A stretch of DNA of 63,746 nucleotides from Acetomicrobium thermoterrenum DSM 13490. GTDB lineage: Bacteria > Synergistota > Synergistia > Synergistales > Acetomicrobiaceae. The stretch is taken from contig NZ_FNPD01000011.1 in NCBI RefSeq assembly GCF_900107215.1, positions 1 through 63,746 on the forward strand, given 5' to 3'. Shown in pieces: positions 42,679 through 51,570 of this stretch. The notes below the pieces were generated by a model, which ran no database searches, had not been told where the DNA came from, and saw only the letters and a list, made by a program, of their open reading frames with translations. Position 1 is the first letter of the stretch. Each line of letters starts with the position of its first letter. A program made the translations under genes and the position numbers.

Positions 42679-43746
42679 TCAATCGACCTCTTCAACGGTT
42701 ACATCATAAGTCACTTCTTGAATCTTGAGCCTCATGCGATAAACTTCTTTCCTAACCCTTCCCTCTCCGGGAAAAACTTTGCGAGTCCTGTATGAAGCTC
42801 GAAGCCTTAAAAGCTCTTCTATCTGTTCCCTTTCGACCTTTACGGCAGCTATGGATTCTTCAAGGGTTATAGACTTAAAACGTACCCTTTGTCCCGGCAT
42901 TCGCTGCGCTAAATTAGCTATATCGGGGGTACAAAGCACTGCTATTTTCGTATAGCCTCCAGTAGTCTGTCTGTCGGACAACATGCAGATAGGCTTGCCG
43001 TGGCCGGGAACCTGAATTGCCCCTAAGGGGATGGCATCTGAGATAATATCCGCTCCGGATTTGTGCTCTATCACCGGTCCCTCAAGCCTGTAACCCATTC
43101 TGTCCGCCTCGTTTGTTATGGTGTACTCCGATTCCAAAAAGGCCCTGATTCCCTTTTCCGTGAAGGCATCGTCTTGTGGACCCAAGACCACGCGCAATGG
43201 AGAATCTTCGCTTCTGTCCGGTCTCAGATGCTCGGGGCATTGGAAATCGGCCGTCTGCCATGTTAAGGGTTTAAGAGGACCCGTGGAAAGCTTATCTTGT
43301 GCTTTAAGGGGGCGCCCTTCCAAGCCGCCTACTTTTGCCCTTAGATAGGTAGATTTGCTTCCCATTACCACCGGGACATCGATGCCGCCCGATAAGCAAA
43401 GATAGGCTCTGCAACCTCTTCCCTGGGGTGAAGCGACTAAAATTTCGTCACCGGCTTTTACCTTAATCGATTGCCACATAGGCGCACCGACACCGTTAAT
43501 ATTAAACCCCAGCTCCGCTCCAACTAAGGCAATCAGCCCTTCCCCTTCCTCCACAATCAATTTAGGTCCCATGGCCGTAATCTCCAAAGCAGCTTCCTTG
43601 GGATCGTTTCCCACCAATATATTCCCTATCTGCAGGGCCTGTGGATCCATTGCCCCCGCCACCGGCATTCCCTTTCCCTGATATCCCCATCGGCCTAAAT
43701 CCTGAACGGTCGTCAGCAATCCCGGAGTCTGCACTTCTAATATCAT
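42679..43746 (-). CDS. pxpC: 5-oxoprolinase subunit C (KipA/carboxyltransferase-like)
   Basis: 355 residues. Family features: VQTPGLLTTVQDLGRWGYQGKGMPVAGAMD, ALEITAMGPKL, RGCRAYLCLSGGIDVPVVMGSKSTYLRAKVGG and DAIPLGAIQVPGHGKPICMLSDRQTTGGYTKIA. The last 20 residues (RMRLKIQEVTYDVTVEEVD) extend beyond the core and resemble the beginning of a biotin-carrier domain, without the biotinylated part. It overlaps pxpB by 4 bp. Confidence 0.92.
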   Translation of the reverse strand: MILEVQTPGLLTTVQDLGRWGYQGKGMPVAGAMDPQALQIGNILVGNDPKEAALEITAMGPKLIVEEGEGLIALVGAELGFNINGVGAPMWQSIKVKAGDEILVASPQGRGCRAYLCLSGGIDVPVVMGSKSTYLRAKVGGLEGRPLKAQDKLSTGPLKPLTWQTADFQCPEHLRPDRSEDSPLRVVLGPQDDAFTEKGIRAFLESEYTITNEADRMGYRLEGPVIEHKSGADIISDAIPLGAIQVPGHGKPICMLSDRQTTGGYTKIAVLCTPDIANLAQRMPGQRVRFKSITLEESIAAVKVEREQIEELLRLRASYRTRKVFPGEGRVRKEVYRMRLKIQEVTYDVTVEEVD

Positions 43747-44492
43747 GCAACATCACCGCTTTTTTGCAATATTTCAGGCTTGTAAGTTCTCGAGGCTACT
43801 TCGGATGCAATTTCGTCGTATTCCTCCCTGTCGATGCTTTTAAATCTAACCCACATACCGGCATCGATCAAAAAAGGTTGTTCGCCTTGAGGATCAAAAA
43901 GCCTCAAGGGAGTCCTTCCAATCAGTTGCCATCCTCCCGGGCTGTCTATGGGATATATGCCGGTTTGCTTTCCCGCTATTCCCACGCTTCCCGCGGGAAT
44001 CACCTTTCGAGGCTCCTTCAACCTTGGAGTAGCGAGACTCTCGTCCATCCCTCCCAAATAGGAAAAGCCGGGCGTAAAACCCAACATATAACAATAGTAA
44101 TCCGGAGCTGTATGCCTGCGTATAATTTCTTCTTCCGAAATCCCCGTATGGCTTGCAACATTTTCCATATCAGGCCCAAATTCCCCACCGTAACAGACGG
44201 GAATTGCTATGACAAGTCCTCCTTTGGAAATTTCTCCTTTGGTCCTTTGGGCCATGCTTTTGAGCTTTTCAAAGAAGAGGCCTATATCGCCTACGGCAAG
44301 AGGATCAAAATAAATTGCCAGGGACCTGTATGTTGGGACCAGTTCCACAATGCCGTAAAGATGTGAGTTTTCAATGTATCGGCGAAGCTGTTGAACCCTG
44401 GCGTTGATTTTCATATCTATACTGTCCCCGAATTCGATAACTACCGCACTATCGCCGGCGCACATGATCTTGGGTTCAAGATATTCGGCCAA
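43743..44492 (-). CDS. pxpB: 5-oxoprolinase subunit B (KipI/carboxyltransferase-like)
   Basis: 249 residues. CT_C_D-domain features: GDSAVVIEFGDSIDMKINARV, IPVCYGGEFGPDMENVASHTGISEEEII, YYCYMLGFTPGFSYLGGMDESLATPRL, KVIPAGSVGIAGKQTGIYPIDSPGGWQLIGRTP. In Bacillus its homologue KipI also inhibits a sporulation kinase, but the widespread role is in 5-oxoprolinase. A hairpin lies between it and the transporter gene upstream. Confidence 0.93.
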   Translation of the reverse strand: MAEYLEPKIMCAGDSAVVIEFGDSIDMKINARVQQLRRYIENSHLYGIVELVPTYRSLAIYFDPLAVGDIGLFFEKLKSMAQRTKGEISKGGLVIAIPVCYGGEFGPDMENVASHTGISEEEIIRRHTAPDYYCYMLGFTPGFSYLGGMDESLATPRLKEPRKVIPAGSVGIAGKQTGIYPIDSPGGWQLIGRTPLRLFDPQGEQPFLIDAGMWVRFKSIDREEYDEIASEVASRTYKPEILQKSGDVA

Positions 44493-44520
44493 TTAAACAC
44501 ACCCCTTAATGCCCTAATAT

Positions 44521-44554
44521 AAAGGGCAGAAGGCTATTAGCGCCTTCCGCCCTT
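44521..44554 (-). terminator. Hairpin between the NRAMP and pxpB genes
   Basis: AAGGGC-g-GAAGGC with GCCTTC-t-GCCCTT forms an imperfect stem in the 69-bp gap. It is followed on the minus strand by TTATATT, a weak U-tract. Partial termination or a processing site is more likely than a full stop. Confidence 0.5.
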
Positions 44555-44561
44555 AACAATC

Positions 44562-45794
44562 CTATCCAAACATAGTAAATATTCTGCCCAGCGAAGTAAT
44601 GCCCATCCACAACGTAATGGCCACCATGAGATACCCCGTAACGGTCAACCATTTAGGATGTCGATACTCTCCAATGATATCCTTTCTGTGGGCTGCGAGC
44701 ATGACCGACAACAAAGCCAAAGGAAGGATCAATCCGTTGACCGAACCGGCGAAGATCAACAGCGTCACGGGTTGACCTATTGTAATCAGGACCACAGTAG
44801 AAGTAACGATGAATCCTATGATCCACCAACGATTATTCTTCTGAATTCCCTTAAATAAAGTCTGCAAGAAAGATATGGACGTAAAAGAAGCACCTACGAC
44901 GGATGTGATCCCGGCAGCCCAAAGCACCACTCCAAAAATTCTATAGCCAATCTCGCCTGCCCCCAACCTAAAAGCAGAGGCCGGAGGGTTTTGCGGATCT
45001 AAGGTGTGACCTGCCCATACAACGCCAAGGATTGCCAAAAACAGGAGTATCCTCATGATACCTGTTATTACGATGCCGTTAGTTGCTCCTCTCGTCACGT
45101 CCTTGATATGCTCAACACCGCATATTCCAGCGTCCAAAAGCCTATGGGCCCCTGAAAAGGTAATATACCCGCCGACGGTGCCTCCGATTAACGTAATGAT
45201 GACCATCCAATCGATTTGAGAGGGCATGAAAGCTTCTCTAGTCGCAACCCCAACAGGCGGCTTAGTAACAAAGACAGTATATAAGACCAAAGCTATCATG
45301 ACAAAACCAAGTATTTTAGTGAACTGATCCATAGCTCGTCCCATTTCTCTGTATAAAAATAACATGATGCCTATACAGGCACTAATAACTGCTCCCCATG
45401 CAATGGGTATCCCTGCTATTACATTTAAACCCATAGATGCTCCGGCAACGTTTCCTATGTTAAACACCAAACCGCCCAAGGCAACTAAAAAGGCAATAAA
45501 ATATCCAAGACCGGGAAAGACTTTGTTTGCCACGTCTTGGGCACGCATCTTAGATACGGCTAATATTCGCCATACATTGAGCTGAACTATCAAATTAATG
45601 ATAATGGAAATCAAAATAGCAAAGGCAAAAGAGGCTTTGAGTTGGTTAGTGAAGACCGCCGTTTGCGTAAGAAACCCCGGACCTATCGAGGATGTGGCCA
45701 TCAAAAATGCGGCACCTAACAGTATGCTTAACGTTTCTTTTCTGCTCCTTTGTCTTACATTGTCAATGCCATTCTGAGTTTCTTGCTGTGACAA
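44562..45794 (-). CDS. NRAMP-family divalent metal or related transporter (YcsG-like)
   Basis: 410 residues from TTG 45794 behind GGGAGGTGG. Eleven hydrophobic segments can be followed. The family pattern near helix 1 is SSIGPGFLTQTAVFTNQ, in place of the DPGN of classical metal-transporting NRAMPs, so the metal site is not canonical. Helix 6 region reads GGYITFSGAHRLLDAG. The equivalent YcsG gene accompanies ycsF/ycsI/kipI/kipA in Bacillus, suggesting transport linked to 5-oxoproline use. Confidence 0.78.
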   Translation of the reverse strand: MSQQETQNGIDNVRQRSRKETLSILLGAAFLMATSSIGPGFLTQTAVFTNQLKASFAFAILISIIINLIVQLNVWRILAVSKMRAQDVANKVFPGLGYFIAFLVALGGLVFNIGNVAGASMGLNVIAGIPIAWGAVISACIGIMLFLYREMGRAMDQFTKILGFVMIALVLYTVFVTKPPVGVATREAFMPSQIDWMVIITLIGGTVGGYITFSGAHRLLDAGICGVEHIKDVTRGATNGIVITGIMRILLFLAILGVVWAGHTLDPQNPPASAFRLGAGEIGYRIFGVVLWAAGITSVVGASFTSISFLQTLFKGIQKNNRWWIIGFIVTSTVVLITIGQPVTLLIFAGSVNGLILPLALLSVMLAAHRKDIIGEYRHPKWLTVTGYLMVAITLWMGITSLGRIFTMFG

Positions 45795-45826
45795 TTAATC
45801 CACCTCCCAATAGTTTAAATAGCTTT

Positions 45827-46363
45827 TCAGGAAACTATTTTTACTAGTGCTTCGGCAAATATCTGATAGGCCTCATCATCATATAGATATATGGCAATTT
45901 CTTTTAGCGATGTATCCTCTTCTTCTATGTAATACATCATTTCTTCCAACATTGCCCCCGCACATGTCTCGTAGTCGATGGAACCCACGCCCGTACCCAA
46001 AGCCGGAAAGGCAACGCGCTCGATCTTCAATTCGTCACAACGCATTAGTGCGCTTTGAGTAGCCTCTCTTATCGACCGCTCATTTGTTTTAAGATCTTGG
46101 TCCATCACCACAGCATGAATTACATAGTCAACTTTCAGTTTTCCGGCCCCAGTAACCACTGCTTCCCCCACTTTTACCGGCCCTTCGGAGATTGCTTCTT
46201 TCTCTATTGCGTCACCTCCTTTTTTCTTTATCGCTCCAGCAACCCCAGAACCCATCCAAAGGTGATTGTTCGCTGCATTGACTATGGCATCCCCATCGTA
46301 TGCAGTTATATCTCCTTTATAAAGCCTTATCGTAACAGCTTTAACCTTTGCCTCCGTAAGCAT
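45827..46363 (-). CDS. Macro-domain ADP-ribose-binding protein
   Basis: 178 residues. It has the macro-domain core: LYKGDITAYDGDAIVNAANNHLWMGSGVAGAIKKKGG, VKVGEAVVTGAGKLKVDYVIHAV and VAFPALGTGVGSIDYETC. Such domains bind or hydrolyse ADP-ribose derivatives, for example O-acetyl-ADP-ribose or ADP-ribosylated residues. It lies 32 bp upstream of the transporter gene, on the same strand. Confidence 0.87.
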   Translation of the reverse strand: MLTEAKVKAVTIRLYKGDITAYDGDAIVNAANNHLWMGSGVAGAIKKKGGDAIEKEAISEGPVKVGEAVVTGAGKLKVDYVIHAVVMDQDLKTNERSIREATQSALMRCDELKIERVAFPALGTGVGSIDYETCAGAMLEEMMYYIEEEDTSLKEIAIYLYDDEAYQIFAEALVKIVS

Positions 46364-46517
46364 CTTTCTCCCCCCAAGGGAAATATTAGATAGCGTTTAA
46401 CTATATGATAATACACGCTTGACAATAGACTCAATTATTATCGAAGCTTGCAATAGCTTTAAAACTGTGCATAAAACATCTGCCGCCCATTGCACAGACC
46501 AGAATATTCCCATATCG

Positions 46518-47963
46518 CTAATAGGCCTTGGCAAATACGGCTAATTTGCCGCCCTTTTTTTTCGTATAAAAACACGTTCCCTCAGTTGGCTCGTTTAACA
46601 GGAAACATCGTATGGTAGCGGTAGTTGCTTCCTTTATGGCCTTCTCGTCCTCGGGAGAGCCGGCAAAATATGCTTTGATAAACCCTCCTTTTTTGTTTAA
46701 GACCTCATTAAATTCCTCAAAGGAAGTCACGTGATAGGTGTTTTCCTCTCTGAAAGATCTTGCTCTCCGGTACAATGTGTTCTGTATATTTTCTAAAAGC
46801 CTGGGAACTTCTCTCTCTACAGCATCGAAGGATATGTTTACCACCTCACCCGTATCCCGTCTTACAGCACGTAAATGGGATGACTTCATCTCTGCTTCTC
46901 CCAACTCCAATCGCAGAGGAACGCCCTTTTGAAGATGATAAAAGAACCTATCGCCCGGTCTCATATGAAATTGTGTATCCAAAACAACCCTATTTGCTCC
47001 TAAAATTTTCTTAAGCCTTTCCAAGATCTTTTCTGCTTCGGGCAATATTTTCTCTTGTAACAGATTTTGATCAGGAGTTATCGGTAAAATTACAGTTTTA
47101 ACGGGTGCAACATTTGGGGGCAATACAAGGCCATCGTTATCGGCATGAGTCATGATAATTGCACCTATCAAACGCGTGGAAACACCCCAACTTGTCGTCC
47201 AGGCGTATTCCAATTCCCCATCCTTATTCTGAAATCTTATGTCGAAGGCCTTTGCAAAATTTTGGCCTAAAAAGTGGCTTGTTCCGGCCTGCAGTGCACG
47301 CTTATCTGTCATCATAGCCTCGCACGTATAAGTGTTTTCCGCTCCTGGGAATCTTTCTCCTTCCGACTTCTCGCCCGTCAGCACCGGAAGAGCCAGAACC
47401 TCTTCCATGAAAGAACGATAAACTTCCAACATTCGAAGAGTCTCTTCGAGGGCTTCTTCTCTCGTCGCATGGGCAGTGTGCCCCTCTTGCCACAAAAACT
47501 CAGAAGTGCGCAAAAACAGCCGCGGCCTTTTCTCCCAGCGAAGAACGTTACACCATTGATTTATCAGGATGGGAAGATCTCTCCACGACTGTATCCATTT
47601 GCTGTACATGTGCCCAATTACCGTCTCCGACGTCGGCCTGATAACCAAAGGCTCTTCCAGCTCTTCGCCTCCGGCGTAAGTAACGACAGCGCACTCCGGG
47701 GAAAATCCCTCAACGTGTTTGGCTTCCTTCTCCAAGAAAGAACTGGGAATCAAGAGAGGAAAATAGGCATTTACGTGCCCCGTCTCCTTGAAGCGCTCGT
47801 CCAGTTGGCTTTGTATGGATTCCCATATTGCATACCCCGTAGGGCGGATGACCATGCACCCCCTCACTGGGGCGTAGTCGGCCATTTCTGCAGCTTTTAT
47901 TACATCCAGATACCACTGCGAATAATCTTTTTCTCGTGGTGTAATATTCCGAGCCATCTTCAT
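46518..47963 (-). CDS. proS: Prolyl-tRNA synthetase, archaeal/eukaryotic type
   Basis: 481 residues. Class II motifs: IRPTGYAIWESIQSQLDERFKETG, VIRPTSETVIGHMYSKWI, FLRTSEFLWQEGHTAHATREEA (motif 2) and WGVSTRLIGAIIMTHADNDGL. It lacks the bacterial editing insertion. It carries the C-terminal extension ending in Tyr (LAVFAKAY), typical of the archaeal-type enzyme also found in some bacteria. Start M1 at 47963 or the ATG at 47957. Confidence 0.94.
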   Translation of the reverse strand: MKMARNITPREKDYSQWYLDVIKAAEMADYAPVRGCMVIRPTGYAIWESIQSQLDERFKETGHVNAYFPLLIPSSFLEKEAKHVEGFSPECAVVTYAGGEELEEPLVIRPTSETVIGHMYSKWIQSWRDLPILINQWCNVLRWEKRPRLFLRTSEFLWQEGHTAHATREEALEETLRMLEVYRSFMEEVLALPVLTGEKSEGERFPGAENTYTCEAMMTDKRALQAGTSHFLGQNFAKAFDIRFQNKDGELEYAWTTSWGVSTRLIGAIIMTHADNDGLVLPPNVAPVKTVILPITPDQNLLQEKILPEAEKILERLKKILGANRVVLDTQFHMRPGDRFFYHLQKGVPLRLELGEAEMKSSHLRAVRRDTGEVVNISFDAVEREVPRLLENIQNTLYRRARSFREENTYHVTSFEEFNEVLNKKGGFIKAYFAGSPEDEKAIKEATTATIRCFLLNEPTEGTCFYTKKKGGKLAVFAKAY

Positions 47964-47981
47964 TCCCTCCGCAATCTCGAT

Positions 47982-48230
47982 CTACAAATTGATTATCCCT
48001 TCGTCCTCTAGGAGGCTCAATAGACGATCTTTGTTGAAACCAACCACGAATTTGTCCCCTATTTGAACCACGGGCACAGCCAGCTGATGAGTTCGCCTGA
48101 CAAGCTCCATAGCCGCATTTCTATCGCGACTAATATCCACCACCTCAAAACCTATCCCCTTTTCAGATAAAACCTCCTTAACTTTTTCGCAAGCCGGACA
48201 GGATGGGCTCGTATAAACCTTGATATCCAT
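47982..48230 (-). CDS. Glutaredoxin-like thiol-disulfide protein
   Basis: 82 residues from ATG 48230; earlier in-frame ATGs lie within the upstream permease gene. Fold: IKVYTSPSCPACEKVKEVLSEKGIGFEVVDIS, with redox motif CPAC, and a cis-Pro segment QLAVPVVQIGDKFVVGFNKDRL. The NrdH/Grx-like family reduces disulfides using thioredoxin reductase or glutathione-like thiols. It lies 18 bp upstream of proS. Confidence 0.88.
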   Translation of the reverse strand: MDIKVYTSPSCPACEKVKEVLSEKGIGFEVVDISRDRNAAMELVRRTHQLAVPVVQIGDKFVVGFNKDRLLSLLEDEGIINL

Positions 48231-48259
48231 AAAAGTATCACTCCCCATTTGCCAATAAT

Positions 48260-49177
48260 TTAAAACAAAATAGCAACCCATAAAGGAATAGTTATTAACG
48301 AAACAAAAGTGCTAGTTGCGATAAGCCTGGCTGCATAGTCATGATCCATATTCATGCCCTTGGCAACAATGAATGTGTTTACAGCAACAGGCATTGCAGA
48401 AACTAGTATAACAGCGTTTCTAACATTATGGCCAACCGGCCAAAAGGAAAATAAAAACATGAGCAAAAGAGGATAAACGGCGTTTTTCATCAGAGTGTCG
48501 ATCCCAGTTTCTTTCAAAGATTCGCCCATTTCCCTCAAGCGTATGTTTGCTCCCAGGGCAAGCAACGCCAATGCTGTGGCCGAATTGCTTAATATCTTAA
48601 GGGATTCGTCAATCCACAAAGGTAAATTGATGCGAAATATTTCTGAACACACCATAGCAAAAATACAAGAAATTATTAAGGGATTTTTTACTAATTCCTT
48701 TAGCGTCTTTGAAACAGCGTTAAAGTTAAGTTTACCGTAAAGGCCGAGCTGTCCGCATGCAACGGAAAAAATATGGTAACCTACAAGCGATATCCCTAAA
48801 TATTTGGATGCTGCCGTTACCCCTACCTCCCCCATAACTAAAGAAACAACGGGTATCCCCATATAAATGTTATTCGACCTCATGCAGGTCAGGAGGGAAA
48901 CCCCCCGCCTTTGAGGATTTTTCTTCCACGGAGACATCACAAAAGAGACAGCGGGCATGATAATGAAAGAAACATACACAACATACAATAAATTTAGATC
49001 CTCTTTCGCAAATCCTCCTGAATAAAAGATGCTCCTGAAAAGAAGGGCCGGCAGTATTCCCCAATATAGAATGTTTTCCAAATTACCTACATCGCCTTTG
49101 ATAACTTTTATGCGCCGCAAAAACCATCCCAATCCCATAATTGCAAATATGGGCAATACCACAGCTACATACTTCAC
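48260..49177 (-). CDS. AEC-family (auxin efflux carrier-like) permease
   Basis: 305 residues with about ten hydrophobic helices in two repeats: VVLPIFAIMGLGWFLRR near the N-terminus, MRSNNIYMGIPVVSLVMGEVG (family-typical NxxxMGIP), and LALLALGANIRL in the second half. Bacterial AEC members export or exchange organic acids such as malate. The substrate is unknown. Confidence 0.82.
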   Translation of the reverse strand: MKYVAVVLPIFAIMGLGWFLRRIKVIKGDVGNLENILYWGILPALLFRSIFYSGGFAKEDLNLLYVVYVSFIIMPAVSFVMSPWKKNPQRRGVSLLTCMRSNNIYMGIPVVSLVMGEVGVTAASKYLGISLVGYHIFSVACGQLGLYGKLNFNAVSKTLKELVKNPLIISCIFAMVCSEIFRINLPLWIDESLKILSNSATALALLALGANIRLREMGESLKETGIDTLMKNAVYPLLLMFLFSFWPVGHNVRNAVILVSAMPVAVNTFIVAKGMNMDHDYAARLIATSTFVSLITIPLWVAILF

Positions 49178-49296
49178 AAGGCATCTACTCCTCTCAAAGA
49201 AAGACGCAGGGATCTCGAAAAATTATAAGCTACTTTTAGAAAAATTAATTACCGATCCTCTATCTAATGCTAAACTTTAATTGGAGGTGTATAAGT

Positions 49297-51570
49297 TTGG
49301 AAGCGCTCATGCACAAGAAAGATTTAACGGAATTTTTAAAAACACTTCAAATTCTTCCCGGGGAAATCGCTGCCTATGAAAAGATCCCCGCACAAGAGGC
49401 AAAATTTGGACCGTGGCCGAAAATCGACCCCAGACTTTCTGAATCCTTAAAAAAACTGGGTATAGAGAAACTATATACACACCAAACAAAGGCTATCGAC
49501 CTTGCAATGGCCAATAAGCACCTAGTTGTCGTCACCCCAACTGCATCCGGAAAAACTCTATGTTACAACATACCGGTAATACATTCAATTCTACAGGACC
49601 AATCTTCAAGATCCCTTTACATATTTCCAACAAAGGCTTTAAGTCAAGATCAATTAGCTGAGATTAACTCTATAACAGAGGGAATCGATGTTTCTATAGC
49701 GACCTATACATATGATGGAGATACTCCTCCAAACGAGAGATCGAGGATCAGGGCTGCGGGACACGTTGTAATAACAAATCCAGACATGCTGCACACAGCG
49801 ATCTTGCCTCATCATACCAAATGGATAAAGCTCTTTGAGAATTTACAATACGTGGTAATAGATGAACTTCACACATATAAAGGGATTTTCGGATCCCATC
49901 TGGCGAACGTGATAAGGCGACTTAAAAGGATTTGCGCTTTCTACGGATCACATCCAACCTTCATTTTCTGTTCCGCCACCATTTCGAATCCCGGGCAATT
50001 GGCCGAAGGGCTGATCGAGGAACCCGTTGAGTTGATTGCCGAAAACGGGGCACCGAGGGCAGAAAAACACGTAATGATTTACAACCCTCCACTGATCAAC
50101 AAAGGGCTCGGGATAAGGGCGTCTTCTATTTCTGCAACGGCAGACATTGCAACTCAGGCAATAGCCAATGGGATAAGCACTATAGTGTTCACCAGGTCAA
50201 GGATAAACGTTGAACTCTTGTTGACATATATCAGGGAAGGCCTCAAAAAGCTGCGTATAGACGAAAATCTCGTCAGTGGGTATCGTGGCGGATATTTGCC
50301 CAAGGAGCGAAGAAAGATTGAACGAAATCTCAAGAGCGGAAAAATTTTGGGCGTCGTTAGCACAAACGCCCTGGAGCTTGGGATAGATATAGGAAGCCTC
50401 TCTCTTGCCATAATACACGGCTATCCGGGCAGCATTTCTTCCGCTTGGCAACAGATCGGCAGAGCCGGCAGGCGTTTCGGGCATTCTGCGGCAATAGTAG
50501 TGGCCTCTTCCGGACCTCTTGACCAATTCATCGCCACAAAACCGAGTTACTTTTTTGGAGGATCACCCGAGTTGGCGAGGATCAATCCAAATAATTTATA
50601 TATTTACGTCAATCACGTAAAATGTTCAGCTTTCGAGCTGCCCTTTTCCGAAGATGAACCCTTTGGTTCAACGAAACCAAAAGAGGCGCTCGAATACCTG
50701 GCCCAATATGACATCTTACATAAAGCCGGGTCAAGATATTTTTGGCAAAGCGATTCCTTTCCCGCACAGGATATTTCTCTAAGAAGCGCGACGAACGATA
50801 ACTACACGATCATCGACATCACTGAACAGCATAAGCCTAAAGTAATTGGAGAGGTAGACAGGCCAAGCGCGCCAATGCTGATCCACCCTGAGGCGATATA
50901 TTTTCATGACGGAAAAAGCTATCAGGTAACCGAACTGGATACTAAGGGTTTGCGTTGCTATGTGAAACGTGTATCTGTGGACTATTATACAGATGCAGAT
51001 CTTGCTACGCGTTTGCAGGTTCTGGATATATTTAAGGAGGACGGCCATTGGGGTTTAGGCGAAGTTTTATTGAGCTTTAGACCTACGGTTTACAAAAAGA
51101 TCAAGCTCATGACTCACGAAAATGTCGGATACGGACAAATTTACATGGACGAGGAAGAAATGCACACAACCGCATGTTGGTTTAAACTGGGAAAAGAATT
51201 TATTGACTCATTAAATGAAAGTTTCTTGAGTTCTGGGCTTTTGGGTGTCTCCCATCTGATGAAAGTTGTCGCACCTTTGTTTTTAATGTGCGATCGCAGC
51301 GATATAAGAGTACATCACATGGTTCGAGATCCCTTTTTTGAAACACCCAGTATATATATTGCAGACAACGTTCCTGGCGGAGTTGGCTTAGCGGATGGAG
51401 CCTTTGCCTTAAAGAAAAAACTAATAGATGCAGCCTCTGAGGCAATATATAATTGTCCCTGCAAGAATGGTTGTCCTGCCTGTACGGGCGCCTTGGGGGC
51501 AACGATGAATGCAAAATATGCCACCATCGCTTTGCTCAATCTTTTAAGCACACAAGAGGGTATAAGATGA
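49297..51570 (+). CDS. mrfA: DEAH-box helicase MrfA (YprA, DUF1998)
   Basis: 757 residues from TTG 49297, eight bases after GGAGGT; the ATG at 49267 would place that ribosome site inside the gene. Helicase motifs: VVVTPTASGKTLCYNIP (Walker A), VVIDELHTYKG (motif II), FCSATIS (motif III), GVVSTNALELGIDIG and QQIGRAGRRFG (motif VI). The C-terminal DUF1998 region ends with the zinc-binding CPCKNGCPACTG. In Bacillus MrfA works with MrfB in repair of mitomycin-type DNA damage. Confidence 0.9.
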   Translation: MEALMHKKDLTEFLKTLQILPGEIAAYEKIPAQEAKFGPWPKIDPRLSESLKKLGIEKLYTHQTKAIDLAMANKHLVVVTPTASGKTLCYNIPVIHSILQDQSSRSLYIFPTKALSQDQLAEINSITEGIDVSIATYTYDGDTPPNERSRIRAAGHVVITNPDMLHTAILPHHTKWIKLFENLQYVVIDELHTYKGIFGSHLANVIRRLKRICAFYGSHPTFIFCSATISNPGQLAEGLIEEPVELIAENGAPRAEKHVMIYNPPLINKGLGIRASSISATADIATQAIANGISTIVFTRSRINVELLLTYIREGLKKLRIDENLVSGYRGGYLPKERRKIERNLKSGKILGVVSTNALELGIDIGSLSLAIIHGYPGSISSAWQQIGRAGRRFGHSAAIVVASSGPLDQFIATKPSYFFGGSPELARINPNNLYIYVNHVKCSAFELPFSEDEPFGSTKPKEALEYLAQYDILHKAGSRYFWQSDSFPAQDISLRSATNDNYTIIDITEQHKPKVIGEVDRPSAPMLIHPEAIYFHDGKSYQVTELDTKGLRCYVKRVSVDYYTDADLATRLQVLDIFKEDGHWGLGEVLLSFRPTVYKKIKLMTHENVGYGQIYMDEEEMHTTACWFKLGKEFIDSLNESFLSSGLLGVSHLMKVVAPLFLMCDRSDIRVHHMVRDPFFETPSIYIADNVPGGVGLADGAFALKKKLIDAASEAIYNCPCKNGCPACTGALGATMNAKYATIALLNLLSTQEGIR

